From contig DAOSES010000027.1 in NCBI GenBank assembly GCA_035363255.1, positions 1 through 24,281 of the forward strand: DNA of 24,281 bases. The letters run 5' to 3'. The notes below the pieces were generated by a model that was not told where the DNA came from, ran no database searches, and was given only the letters and a program-made list of their open reading frames with translations. Position 1 is the first letter of the stretch; each line of letters starts with the position of its first letter. The DNA comes from T3SED10-260 sp035363255 (GTDB lineage Bacteria > Caldisericota > Caldisericia > UBA6126). The position numbers and the translations under genes were made by a program. Shown here piece by piece: positions 14,491-22,800 of this stretch.

Positions 14491-15436
14491 TTTTGTCCTC
14501 CTGCCCAAAAAAGAACTTCATGCGACCCATACCCCGGGTGGTCATTCCGCCCATTCCAAAGCATTCTATGTAGCTCATGCCATCTTTGATAGTTTCAAGA
14601 ATATCTTTTTTTTCAAATTGATTTTTGTTGAATAAACGGGGATCATTAACGGTAATATTTAGTTTTAAGATAGTTGCTCTGGGTATGGCTTCATAAGAAA
14701 AAAGGGCACCATCAATAGCTGTGCCTGTTTTCGGATCAATAGCTACTGAGGTTCGAACTTCAAGGTTGTCGTTTACAACGTTGGAAAAGATATAATCTGA
14801 GACCATAATTAATCTATGTTTAATTATTTGAGGCATATTACCTATTGATGGCTTAAGAATATTTTGGAGTCCAGGTGCATCATCTTTAGTTGAGGCTTTT
14901 TTTAGATTTAACCATCCAAGGTTGATGGAATCTCCTACTAAACTACAAACTGATAAAAAATATTCCTCATGGTTTTCCGTTGAAACGCTTAAAACATCAT
15001 TTAAAGTCTTGATTCGTGTATCTGCCAAATCACCTAAAAGTGCCATTGGACTGGTAACCCAAAGGGGACCTATTCTTGAAAACACTGGAAAAAATACAAT
15101 GGATGCATCATAAAACTGTGCCATACCCTGGAAACTTTTTTCTTTTTTTGAAAAGCCAAAGCTTGTACAAATTGGACAATCATCATTTCCGCAATGGCTT
15201 TTTTGATCGTTTTCATTTCCTTGTCCTGCACATTCTATTTGATTAGCAGCAATAGAGGCAAAGTACCTTATCACTCCTGAAAAACTCGAACCTGGGATTT
15301 TGGGCAAGTTGGTTCCGGGATCTCGAATAATCGTGTTGTCAACTCGGCCCAATTGAGCACCACCCGAGCCAATATGAATTGGATCCAGCGACATGAAGAA
15401 AAAAGTATGACATTCATTATTTATATTATTGATCAT
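14483..15436 (-). CDS. cmr4: Cmr4-like Cas7 backbone subunit
   Basis: This 317-aa RAMP protein should form the multi-copy backbone that binds crRNA and cuts target RNA at 6-nt steps. The N-terminal HIGSGGAQLGRVDNTIIRDP contains Asp33, in the position of the catalytic Asp of Cmr4/Csm3. KIPGSSFSGVIR is the RAMP glycine/Arg motif. CxxxxCPIC (C82, C87, C90) with C69 may hold zinc, as in several Cas7-group proteins. The C-terminal GMGGMTTRGMGRMKF is the usual glycine-rich loop. It overlaps the cas10 end by 11 bp and has AGGGGTGGG before its ATG. RNA cleavage is probably retained. Confidence 0.88.
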   Translation of the reverse strand: MINNINNECHTFFFMSLDPIHIGSGGAQLGRVDNTIIRDPGTNLPKIPGSSFSGVIRYFASIAANQIECAGQGNENDQKSHCGNDDCPICTSFGFSKKEKSFQGMAQFYDASIVFFPVFSRIGPLWVTSPMALLGDLADTRIKTLNDVLSVSTENHEEYFLSVCSLVGDSINLGWLNLKKASTKDDAPGLQNILKPSIGNMPQIIKHRLIMVSDYIFSNVVNDNLEVRTSVAIDPKTGTAIDGALFSYEAIPRATILKLNITVNDPRLFNKNQFEKKDILETIKDGMSYIECFGMGGMTTRGMGRMKFFFGQEDKNA

Positions 15437-18400
15437 TGCCCACCCCTTTTATTTGTTGATCATTTTTTGTTGAAAGTCTTTTTTTGAGTATTTTCATATA
15501 AAACTCCACCATAGTAAAAAAGTTAAAATTTTCTTTTTTATAAGATTTTATAACATTTTCAATCAAGCCTGTTATTTTTTCATCAGTATTTTCATCAAGT
15601 AAGTTTTTTCTTAAAACAGTTTCAAGAAATGTTAACCAGGTTTCAAAACCATCTGGAGTGCTCTCAATATTTGCTTTCCATAAGTAATACTTCGAATAGA
15701 CAAGCTCTTCCATATTTTTTAAATCAGCGTCAGATATTTTGTTTCTCTTGGCAAGATCTTTCAAAACAGACCACCAGGTTTTAAAAATGAATAAATACTC
15801 TTCCAGCAGAAAAATACTGCCACTTTTTTCAGCGATAAAGTTGCTATGATTCGAAGGATATCCTTTATCCTCCGAACAATACCTAAGGGAAGAAATTTCA
15901 AAACGCTTTGAGTTGCTGACAAGATTAAAAAAGGAATAATAACTTCTCAAAATCTGTATGGGGGTGTTATTTTTAGTGATTTTTGAGCAATGAATCATCT
16001 TGCCCATCTTACTTTCCAGTAACTCCAAATTTGTTTGATCGGTGGCTTTGCTATTCACAAAGAAATAAGGGTGGAAATAATCATACTCTAAATCATCTTT
16101 TTTTGCATTTAATTGAGTGTTAATGGAAAATTCATCAGAATGTTCAGGATGGTGTTTCGATTTTAATATGATTTCTTTAGACTTGATGCCATTAAATTTC
16201 ATGTCGACAATATCTTGTATATTTTCCTCCCACTTCGCGTCTTTTTCATTTATCTTGTAGTCCTCTTTGTAATGCCTTTTAAAATTGGAGATCAGTTTGC
16301 GAGACGCATCTATAGCGACATATAAAGGCGCTTTCTTGGAGAAGAATAAGTTGCCAATGCTGATCGGAAGCCTTCCATACACTTTTCCGAAACGCTGGAA
16401 ATACAACTCCATGATCTCATAGTTAATCTCTTCAACTATGGAAGCAGGGATGAGAATCAACATTTGATCAGGGGAGTTAGTTAAAAACCGGTAAGGTTTT
16501 ACCTTTTTTTCATCAATAATTTCATTATTGACGCTTATATCTCCAGGTTCTGGAGAATTTTCATTTTTGACTTGAGTAAATGAAACTTGTAGTTTATTGT
16601 CTTTTTCAAGAATATCCCTTATCTCTTTATTTTGGTGATACGATAACAAAGGAATGACGTGCTCTTCTTGAATAAGAATCGAGATATTGCTTGAGTAAAT
16701 GGTTATTTCGTTTTTTATTGTTATTTTTGCATCAAAGCAACCTTTAGGATCCTTATTATCCTTAAAATGTTTTTCTTCAATGACAAATTTAAAACGGCTT
16801 ATCATTGGTAGTTCCTTATCAAGAACCTCTTCAGGAATATCTCTTTTCAAGAAATCACGAGTAGTGTTCCATAGACTTAACAATCGTGATGGGGTATAGT
16901 TTTTGGTTAAGATATAGTTTGAATAGGAAACAGCACATGAAGATTTCTTTCTTGCATTAAGTTCATCAATCCAGTCTTTGATATTTTTAAAACTACTTTG
17001 CTGTGTTTCTATTTTGTTTGTGTGTCTTCCATATAGGAAAGAAATATGCTTAACATGGTCTTCTTTTCCATTTGGATGAAAACACTTATCAATATCATTC
17101 TCAATGTCAAATAATGTGGGCAAGCAATCATGATATATTGGTTGACTTGTAAAATATTTTTTTCGCTCCTCATCACTTTCTGCAAGATATTCATTTTTAA
17201 CTTTTCCTAAATGTTTTATTGCCTTCTGGATAGCATTCTGTTCTTTCATCCATAGAGTCCATACCATATCACCCGAAAGCCAGGGTTCGATGTTCATTTT
17301 GATGGACAAAATACAAAGTTGATTGTTTTCATCAGCAATTTCATCTGAAAAAATGGAATGGACAGGGGTATTGATGTCATATTCATTTTTTTGGTTTTTA
17401 TAATAATTAAATTGTTCTTCTCTTCTATCTTTGCATGTTCTGCAAATCTTTTCTTGAGATACGCTAGATGGTTGCGATGTATCTACTGGACGCAGTTCAC
17501 ATATCTCGCATATTTTCGCTATTGTGTTGTTCCATTTATTCATCCATGCCAGCTTGTGTTGATCCAAATAAATCATGCTTTTTAATTGAATAGGCATTGA
17601 TTTAATTTTATGAAGAAACTCAATAACATGTACGATATCCATAGGAAAGGACGTGCTATGGAATTGTTTCTTGTCTTCTTCTTTTACAGATTCGTTGTCC
17701 CAAGTGCAGTGAGGAAGTAACTCCCCGTTAGATATTGTGTTTGATTCTGTGATAGCTATTTTTTTTATATCATTTAGCTTTTCCGCATAGGAGAGAAAAG
17801 CACTCATGTCACTTTTCACTTCAGGAATAAGAAAAACGATAGAATCTTCATCATCATAAATACTCATACCAAGGTAATAATCAATTTCAACAATTTCCTT
17901 CAATCTTGACTTTATTTTTTTTACTAAATCGTATCTTGCATTAATATCAGCTACCTTGGAGCCTTTGGAGATAAAACGAAAAGCATCCCATGAGAAGCCT
18001 AAAAACCCAAATTTTACAGTTTTAAAATCTAGAGATTCTTTGTAAATATGATGGTGATTGTATAAGATTTTTGCAAACGCAGCTGTTGCATAGCAATGTT
18101 GCCATAAGCTGGTATCATTTGCTGGAACGCATGTGTCAGATACTGTGCAGGAAAAAGCATCCTCAATATAACCATATAGTTTATTTCTTTGGTCGTAGTC
18201 CAGCAATAATTTCATTATGTCTTGAGATTGCAACAAACTAGAGATATTTTCATACAATTCTTTTCTTTTTTCATTAAGATTAGGTATTACTGTTTCAAAA
18301 CCATAAGGAGTTGATCTATACTTAAGGTTTTCGCAGAATTGTTCCATACAAAAAAAAGGGTTGTTCCTATCATAGGCTGAATCAAAGCTATCTGCTGCTT

Positions 18401-18686
18401 TTAACAATTTAATAAATTTGGAGCTAGTGTCTTGTGCAGTATGCTCATTCATACATTTATCTATAGAAATTTGCAATTCCAGACAAACAGTTGTTAGTAC
18501 GCTTTGAAGAATGGGGTATCCTGTGATTAAAGTATCTTTATCGAGAAATTTATCCGTATGAGGATCTTCAGCTTCTTTCTCTTTTTGCCAAGTTGATCGA
18601 TAACTAAGAAATTCATCGCTTAGCTTGCCAAGATCATGAAGCAAAGATGCAAACTCAAAATATAGTACTGTTTCTTTATTATGCAT
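15426..18686 (-). CDS. csx11: Csx11-type Cas10 large subunit, palm motif degenerate
   Basis: This is the 1086-aa signature subunit of the complex. An N-terminal HD-like motif LLHDLGK has H17 and D18. The palm-1 region is about 222-305 (FGFLGFSWDAFRFIS...). A zinc ribbon has C393, C396, C415 and C418. PSRLLSLWNTTRDF (599-612) and GRLPISIGNLFF (771-782) followed by APLYVAIDASRKL are remembered features of the Csx11 branch. Where active Cas10 proteins carry GGDD, this one reads SPDQ (738-741), so cyclic oligoadenylate synthesis is unlikely. Csx11/inactive Cas10 is associated with subtype III-C. HD nuclease activity on DNA remains possible. It overlaps its upstream neighbour by 8 bp (ATGCATAA). 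Confidence 0.88.
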   Translation of the reverse strand: MHNKETVLYFEFASLLHDLGKLSDEFLSYRSTWQKEKEAEDPHTDKFLDKDTLITGYPILQSVLTTVCLELQISIDKCMNEHTAQDTSSKFIKLLKAADSFDSAYDRNNPFFCMEQFCENLKYRSTPYGFETVIPNLNEKRKELYENISSLLQSQDIMKLLLDYDQRNKLYGYIEDAFSCTVSDTCVPANDTSLWQHCYATAAFAKILYNHHHIYKESLDFKTVKFGFLGFSWDAFRFISKGSKVADINARYDLVKKIKSRLKEIVEIDYYLGMSIYDDEDSIVFLIPEVKSDMSAFLSYAEKLNDIKKIAITESNTISNGELLPHCTWDNESVKEEDKKQFHSTSFPMDIVHVIEFLHKIKSMPIQLKSMIYLDQHKLAWMNKWNNTIAKICEICELRPVDTSQPSSVSQEKICRTCKDRREEQFNYYKNQKNEYDINTPVHSIFSDEIADENNQLCILSIKMNIEPWLSGDMVWTLWMKEQNAIQKAIKHLGKVKNEYLAESDEERKKYFTSQPIYHDCLPTLFDIENDIDKCFHPNGKEDHVKHISFLYGRHTNKIETQQSSFKNIKDWIDELNARKKSSCAVSYSNYILTKNYTPSRLLSLWNTTRDFLKRDIPEEVLDKELPMISRFKFVIEEKHFKDNKDPKGCFDAKITIKNEITIYSSNISILIQEEHVIPLLSYHQNKEIRDILEKDNKLQVSFTQVKNENSPEPGDISVNNEIIDEKKVKPYRFLTNSPDQMLILIPASIVEEINYEIMELYFQRFGKVYGRLPISIGNLFFSKKAPLYVAIDASRKLISNFKRHYKEDYKINEKDAKWEENIQDIVDMKFNGIKSKEIILKSKHHPEHSDEFSINTQLNAKKDDLEYDYFHPYFFVNSKATDQTNLELLESKMGKMIHCSKITKNNTPIQILRSYYSFFNLVSNSKRFEISSLRYCSEDKGYPSNHSNFIAEKSGSIFLLEEYLFIFKTWWSVLKDLAKRNKISDADLKNMEELVYSKYYLWKANIESTPDGFETWLTFLETVLRKNLLDENTDEKITGLIENVIKSYKKENFNFFTMVEFYMKILKKRLSTKNDQQIKGVGNDQ

Positions 18687-19782
18687 GATTGTTGCACCCG
18701 AGTTCAGTGTATTTATCTTCTATCTCATCAAAACAATCATCATAGTCTTCAAAATATTCATATTTTTTCGAAGAGTGTTGGAACATATGAAATGAGATTT
18801 TAAAATAACTTTCGTCTACTGTGCCATATCCGCTTGTTTTTTTAGCTCCAAATCCATAGGTAACTAATGTATCCAGCAACACTTCTCTAAGGAGTTTTAT
18901 GTCCGAAATCATAGCTTGGATGTTTTGTTCTAATTCATGATCAGCTGTTGGATGCATAAGATCAAACGGAAAGTAAATCAATTTCAAGCTGCCTTTTGTT
19001 TTTTCCGGGACTGCTTCAAATAGAATAGGAATTGTTCCAGAACCAGTTTCCTTATCTTGCGGATTAATGATTTCAATACTCATGTTTCGAAAAAAAGTGG
19101 GGAAAAATGATATCCTTCCTTTTCTTTCCTGAGTTAGTTGACTTTTTTGTTCCTCTGTAGAATGAATGACTTCTGGCAAATGTTTTTCAATTTGTTGATT
19201 TTCAGTTCCAAACAGTTTATTGATATGGAGTCTAAGGCGATATGCTTCATTGCAATCTAATTGATCGTTGTTTAAAAGATTTTGCATTGCAGCTGACCGC
19301 AGATTTCCTTTCCAGGTCGTTGCTGGGATATAGGGAATTTTAAAAACTTTTTCTTTTTTCACAGGATTGTCATGCACATAAAGAGCCTCATCATCACGCG
19401 AAAGATAGGGCTTAAGTAATTTGAATTTTATCTCTATCAATGCGCAATATTTGGGCAAAAGTTTATCATTTTGCGACCCAATTCCATATCCTTCTATTAG
19501 TTTGGTAATCTCATGAAAACTATGCTCGGGTTTTTCCTTGTTTTCTTCGAAGTAGTTTTTTAATTCTTTTTTTAATTCTTTTTTGCTAACTGATGAATTA
19601 ACAATTGATGAATTAACAATGTTCATGTAATGTAATTTTGCAGAATCCTTTGTAAGAAAAGTATTATAAAACCGTAACAGATTTATTGTTTCTTGAGGTA
19701 TTACTTCCATTTCTTCTTTCATCAGATTGTATAAATTTGCAGATCCTTGTTTACATTTATCGAGGAAATAATCGTAACTCAT
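18679..19782 (-). CDS. Cmr6-like RAMP protein (Cas7 group)
   Basis: This is a 367-aa protein. A long helical N-terminal part is followed by a RAMP core: FKLLKPYLSRDD...IPYIPATTWKGNLRSAA near residues 130-168, then FPTFFRNMSIEI. The C-terminal glycine loop is TYGFGAKKTSGYGTV. The position between cmr1 and cas10 is that of the cmr6-like subunit in subtype III-C. It probably caps the 3' end of the crRNA backbone. Its ribosome binding site GGGAGGTGAT lies within the last codons of cmr1, only 2 bp separate the two genes, and its stop overlaps the cas10 start. Confidence 0.78.
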   Translation of the reverse strand: MSYDYFLDKCKQGSANLYNLMKEEMEVIPQETINLLRFYNTFLTKDSAKLHYMNIVNSSIVNSSVSKKELKKELKNYFEENKEKPEHSFHEITKLIEGYGIGSQNDKLLPKYCALIEIKFKLLKPYLSRDDEALYVHDNPVKKEKVFKIPYIPATTWKGNLRSAAMQNLLNNDQLDCNEAYRLRLHINKLFGTENQQIEKHLPEVIHSTEEQKSQLTQERKGRISFFPTFFRNMSIEIINPQDKETGSGTIPILFEAVPEKTKGSLKLIYFPFDLMHPTADHELEQNIQAMISDIKLLREVLLDTLVTYGFGAKKTSGYGTVDESYFKISFHMFQHSSKKYEYFEDYDDCFDEIEDKYTELGCNNHA

Positions 19783-19784
19783 GG

Positions 19785-20873
19785 TTAAACATCACCTCCC
19801 ACATTGATAGCATTTTCATTTACCTCACATTGGTTATCAAACATAACATTGACTTGATCTATTATGACCCTTACCAATTCCTCCTTACTGATATCAAGTG
19901 TGGGCGGTAAAAAAGCCCAAATCTTTAAAAACCATTTAGCTTGATCGTCGTCATAATAAACTGAACTCACATTTATTCTGCTTTTTATTTTATTCTTATC
20001 ACCAATCAACATAGACAAATCTTTTTTAGTGATATCATTCTTTAGTTTATATTTGATTGCTCCGCTGATTCCATTTATCTCTTTTTCACCTTTTCTAAAA
20101 GAATAACGTATGTCGTATGCAGTTGGAACGAATTTTCTATCATACGCTTTAATGGATTCATTTTCCTTTCTTCCAATTATCATTAACTCCTTGTTATATT
20201 TGTCCATTGCTGAGTTTTGAATAGAAAATGATAATGATATAAATCGCTTATTGAACAATAATTCATTTTTATCCAAGATGAACTGAGTATAACCTTCTTT
20301 AATCCTTTGCAAATCAGGATTTATCCACTTTCCATAACCAAAACCATATTGAGTTTTAGCGCCTAAAGCTCCATAGTTGGTCACAAAATCCATGAGAAAA
20401 GCAAGGTTGGCAAGCGTGGTTTCGTAGTTTTTTAAAGCAATGAGTTTTATTTTGATCTCACTTTTGCAATTAAAGATTGCCTTCAGCTCTCCAAAATCAT
20501 AATAGCTGATAATTCCTTTTTTTTCTTTGCTTCCATTATGTTTTTCTGCACCAAAGATAGAATATAGCCAATGGCTGTTGCTTTGATACACTGTTTTATT
20601 GCTCTTAAAATACAAATCAATATTTTCAGCGTCAGTACTGACCAGCCTAAATGCTCTGCTATTCTCTGTGGTGCCAAATAATTCATCTTCATTTTGTGTA
20701 TCTTTTGATTCTGAGAGATCAAGTAATTGTCTGTACCACCATCTTAACGACCCAATCAAAGAAGTATCTCTTAAAGTTTCGCTGTTTCCATCATAACCAC
20801 CAGTCCAAAAAGGGGTTAAGGTTTTTAGATTAACTTCAAGAATGTTGTTTTGCTTGCTATCAATTTTGTTCAT
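19785..20873 (-). CDS. cmr1: Cmr1-like RAMP protein
   Basis: This 362-aa type III-B/C subunit binds near the crRNA 3' end. The N-terminal LKTLTPFWTGGYDGN followed by LIGSLRWWYRQLL is the clear Cmr1 signature. GALGAKTQYGFGYGKW later is the glycine-rich loop. The frame is open upstream to 20936, but the Met at 20873 is preferred. It follows GAGGGT by eight bases and starts MNKIDSKQNN, while the longer form adds an unlikely hydrophobic tail. It is the first large gene of the minus-strand cas operon. Confidence 0.88.
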   Translation of the reverse strand: MNKIDSKQNNILEVNLKTLTPFWTGGYDGNSETLRDTSLIGSLRWWYRQLLDLSESKDTQNEDELFGTTENSRAFRLVSTDAENIDLYFKSNKTVYQSNSHWLYSIFGAEKHNGSKEKKGIISYYDFGELKAIFNCKSEIKIKLIALKNYETTLANLAFLMDFVTNYGALGAKTQYGFGYGKWINPDLQRIKEGYTQFILDKNELLFNKRFISLSFSIQNSAMDKYNKELMIIGRKENESIKAYDRKFVPTAYDIRYSFRKGEKEINGISGAIKYKLKNDITKKDLSMLIGDKNKIKSRINVSSVYYDDDQAKWFLKIWAFLPPTLDISKEELVRVIIDQVNVMFDNQCEVNENAINVGGDV

Positions 20874-20965
20874 TTTACATACCCTCAAAAATAATATCAA
20901 TACCATAAACTCTGCAAGAAATAAAAAATGTATCAAAATTCGATGAATGCTTAAAATAAATGGTA

Positions 20966-21094
20966 TTAGTAGATATCTTCAGATTCTATTCCTATGCTTG
21001 AAAATGTTAAACGAGGTTTTAATACAGATTTATTTTTTTGTTCACACAAAAAATACATTAAAGCTTTGACGTAAAGAAAATTCCTATTATTCAT
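20966..21094 (-). CDS. Small 42-aa protein at the head of the cas operon
   Basis: This short ORF begins MNNRNFLYVKALMYFLCEQK, continues with a basic/polar middle and ends in an acidic tail, ESEDIY. It has an excellent ribosome binding site (AAGAGGTGACC directly before ATG) and sits between the predicted operon promoter and cmr1, 92 bp upstream of the latter. It is on the same strand as the cas genes. No family is recognised. The helix-like N-terminal half and the position suggest a small Cas accessory protein or regulator, but that is inference. Confidence 0.6.
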   Translation of the reverse strand: MNNRNFLYVKALMYFLCEQKNKSVLKPRLTFSSIGIESEDIY

Positions 21095-21120
21095 GGTCAC
21101 CTCTTTAGCAACTTTATAAG

Positions 21121-21149
21121 TGTTTAACCTATATTTTCAGTTTTGTCAA
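21121..21149 (-). promoter_or_regulatory. Predicted cas operon promoter
   Basis: On the minus strand, a perfect TTGACA (21149-21144) is followed after 17 bp by TAAACA (21126-21121), a weak -10 box. Its -35 box is the same DNA as the -35 box of leader L4 read on the other strand, so the cas operon and array 2 diverge from one shared element. Confidence 0.5.
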
Positions 21150-21172
21150 CAGGAAAATTTTTCTGCTATAAT
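21143..21172 (+). promoter_or_regulatory. Predicted promoter of leader L4
   Basis: TTGTCA (21143-21148) is separated by 18 bp from a perfect TATAAT (21167-21172). It is the best promoter among the four leaders and would start transcription near 21179. Confidence 0.6.
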
Positions 21173-21509
21173 AGGAAAAAAATTGGTAGCGAAATTGAGC
21201 ATAGGGTACCTTGAAAACCGATAGTTTACAAAAAGTAGCGTAAAATTAAAAACATTGTTTAGCACCTTTTAGTGAAATCCTTTAAAGTGTCTATGGATGA
21301 TAGGTTAACGGAAATAGACACTTTGAGGAGGTTTCCCTAAAAAAAAGGGCTCTCGGAAGAGTGCTCATTAATTCAGCTTCAATTTAATTGTATGTCCGAT
21401 AATGCAAGGTTTGCTGAAGCGTTTTTTTGCTAAATCATTGTTTAATTTTCGGGGGTTTCCAAAACAGCCCCCTTTGAAACCCATCCCATGAGGCTCAAAA
21501 ATGGGAAGG
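21158..21509 (+). promoter_or_regulatory. CRISPR leader L4, long form
   Basis: This 352-bp leader of array 2 is nearly identical to L1. The conserved block GGGTACCTTGAAAACCGAT ends at 21222 and the 30-bp anchor is 21480-21509. The middle holds the structured segment. Differences from L1 are scattered substitutions with few length changes, several of which preserve pairing. Confidence 0.85.
21179..21428 (+). ncRNA. Putative structured RNA inside leader L4
   Basis: This is the second copy of the segment in L1. Stem 1 is perfect here: AAAGTGTCTAT (21284-21294) with ATAGACACTTT (21314-21324). Stem 2 spans 21347-21366 with loop GGAA. Stem 3 is TTCAGC (21372) with GCTGAA (ending 21418), enclosing TTGTAT with ATGCAA (one G-U pair), followed by GCG and seven Ts (21422-21428). 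The predicted promoter TATAAT lies seven bases before the proposed 5' end. A terminator upstream of the array would imply that the array is transcribed from a second start, or by read-through. Confidence 0.45.
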
Positions 21510-22728
21510 GTCTGAAAGCAGTAGTTACCTTCTAAAGGTTTGAGACTCGGTTATATATTTATCTTTGTTGATGTCTTCTCTCGTCTGAAAGCAGTAGTTA
21601 CCTTCTAAAGGTTTGAGACTCCATCTTTGCAATATGTAGCTGGCAATTCGTCAACTAGTCTGAAAGCAGTAGTTACCTTCTAAAGGTTTGAGACAGAGAT
21701 AAGCAACCACTTAACATCATCAATCATTTTGTCAGAAAGCAGTAGTTACCTTCTAAAGGTTTGAGACATCCTAGGCCTTCGGTAGCGAATGAGAACCACA
21801 CTACTTGTCTGAAAGCAGTAGTTACCTTCTAAAGGTTTGAGACTCCATCTTTGCAATATGTAGCTGGCAATTCGTCAACTAGTCTGAAAGCAGTAGTTAC
21901 CTTCTAAAGGTTTGAGACAGAGATAAGCAACCACTTAACATCATCAATCATTTTGTCTGAAAGCAGTAGTTACCTTCTAAAGGTTTGAGACTATATTCAC
22001 GAGGTGGCGTAAAATAGTCATTAATAGTGTCTGAAAGCAGTAGTTACCTTCTAAAGGTTTGAGACTTAGCAACCATAACATCGTACCGTTCTTGGAATTT
22101 TAGGTCTGAAAGCAGTAGTTACCTTCTAAAGGTTTGAGACTTAGCAACCATAACATCGTACCGTTCTTGGAATTTTAGGTCTGAAAGCAGTAGTTACCTT
22201 CTAAAGGTTTGAGACATAGAAATTGCTGGCCTCATCAGCATCTGAGTGCCATAGTCTGAAAGCAGTAGTTACCTTCTAAAGGTTTGAGACACATCTTGAT
22301 GAGTTCTTTAAATTCTTTCATTGTACGTCTGAAAGCAGTAGTTACCTTCTAAAGGTTTGAGACCTTTTTTTTTCTTCTCTATCTCTAGAGCCAATGGGAG
22401 GTCTGAAAGCAGTAGTTACCTTCTAAAGGTTTGAGACATACCCAATTTCGAATCCAGAGAAAAACCTCTGGTTTGTCTGAAAGCAGTAGTTACCTTCTAA
22501 AGGTTTGAGACAGAATGAAGAGAAACACAAAGACGGCCGTCTTGAGTGTGTCTGAAAGCAGTAGTTACCTTCTAAAGGCTTGAGACGTAAACCACAGCTG
22601 ATCTTTCGTGTTGTATACGTTGGTCTGAAAGCAGTAGTTACCTTCTAAAGGTTTGAGACTTTTTGATCCCGGTTCCAAAAGCCTTTGGCCATTCCACGTC
22701 TGAAAGCAGTAGTTACCTTCTAAAGGTT
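21510..22728 (+). CRISPR. CRISPR array 2, 17 repeats and 16 spacers
   Basis: This array has the same 37-nt repeat as array 1b. Repeat starts are 21510, 21583, 21658, 21731, 21807, 21882, 21955, 22029, 22104, 22179, 22254, 22327, 22401, 22475, 22550, 22623 and 22698. Spacers are 36-39 nt. Spacers 2 and 5, 3 and 6, and 8 and 9 are identical pairs, leaving 13 different spacers. Variants are repeat 4 (GTCAG for GTCTG), repeat 15 (GGCTTG for GGTTTG), and the last repeat, which stops after AAAGGTT (22728). The leader lies on the left, so it is read on the plus strand, away from the cas operon. Confidence 0.98.
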
Positions 22729-22739
22729 AGGTTTCTTGA

Positions 22740-22768
22740 TTGCCTGGTTAAGCTTTATAATATATAAT
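22740..22768 (+). promoter_or_regulatory. Predicted promoter of the methyltransferase gene
   Basis: TTGCCT (22740-22745) is separated by 17 bp from a perfect TATAAT (22763-22768). A second TATAAT overlaps at 22756. It lies 11 bp after the last CRISPR repeat. Confidence 0.5.
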
Positions 22769-22800
22769 CCTTCGATAGTACTTTGAGAAGGAATAAAAAA

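Noticed and set aside
17821..17880. YDDED in the Cas10 palm-1 region considered as the GGDD cyclase motif
   Set aside because: It lies before the zinc ribbon in the first palm domain; the equivalent of GGDD is in the second palm after the zinc ribbon, where SPDQ is found.
11465..20936. Search for cas1, cas2, CARF or reverse transcriptase genes within the cas region
   Set aside because: All long frames are accounted for by cas6, RAMP, Cas10, small subunit and the PLD-like protein; no adaptation gene is visible.
20874..20936. Upstream extension of cmr1 to 20936
   Set aside because: It adds a hydrophobic stretch foreign to Cmr1 and ignores the ribosome binding site just before 20873.
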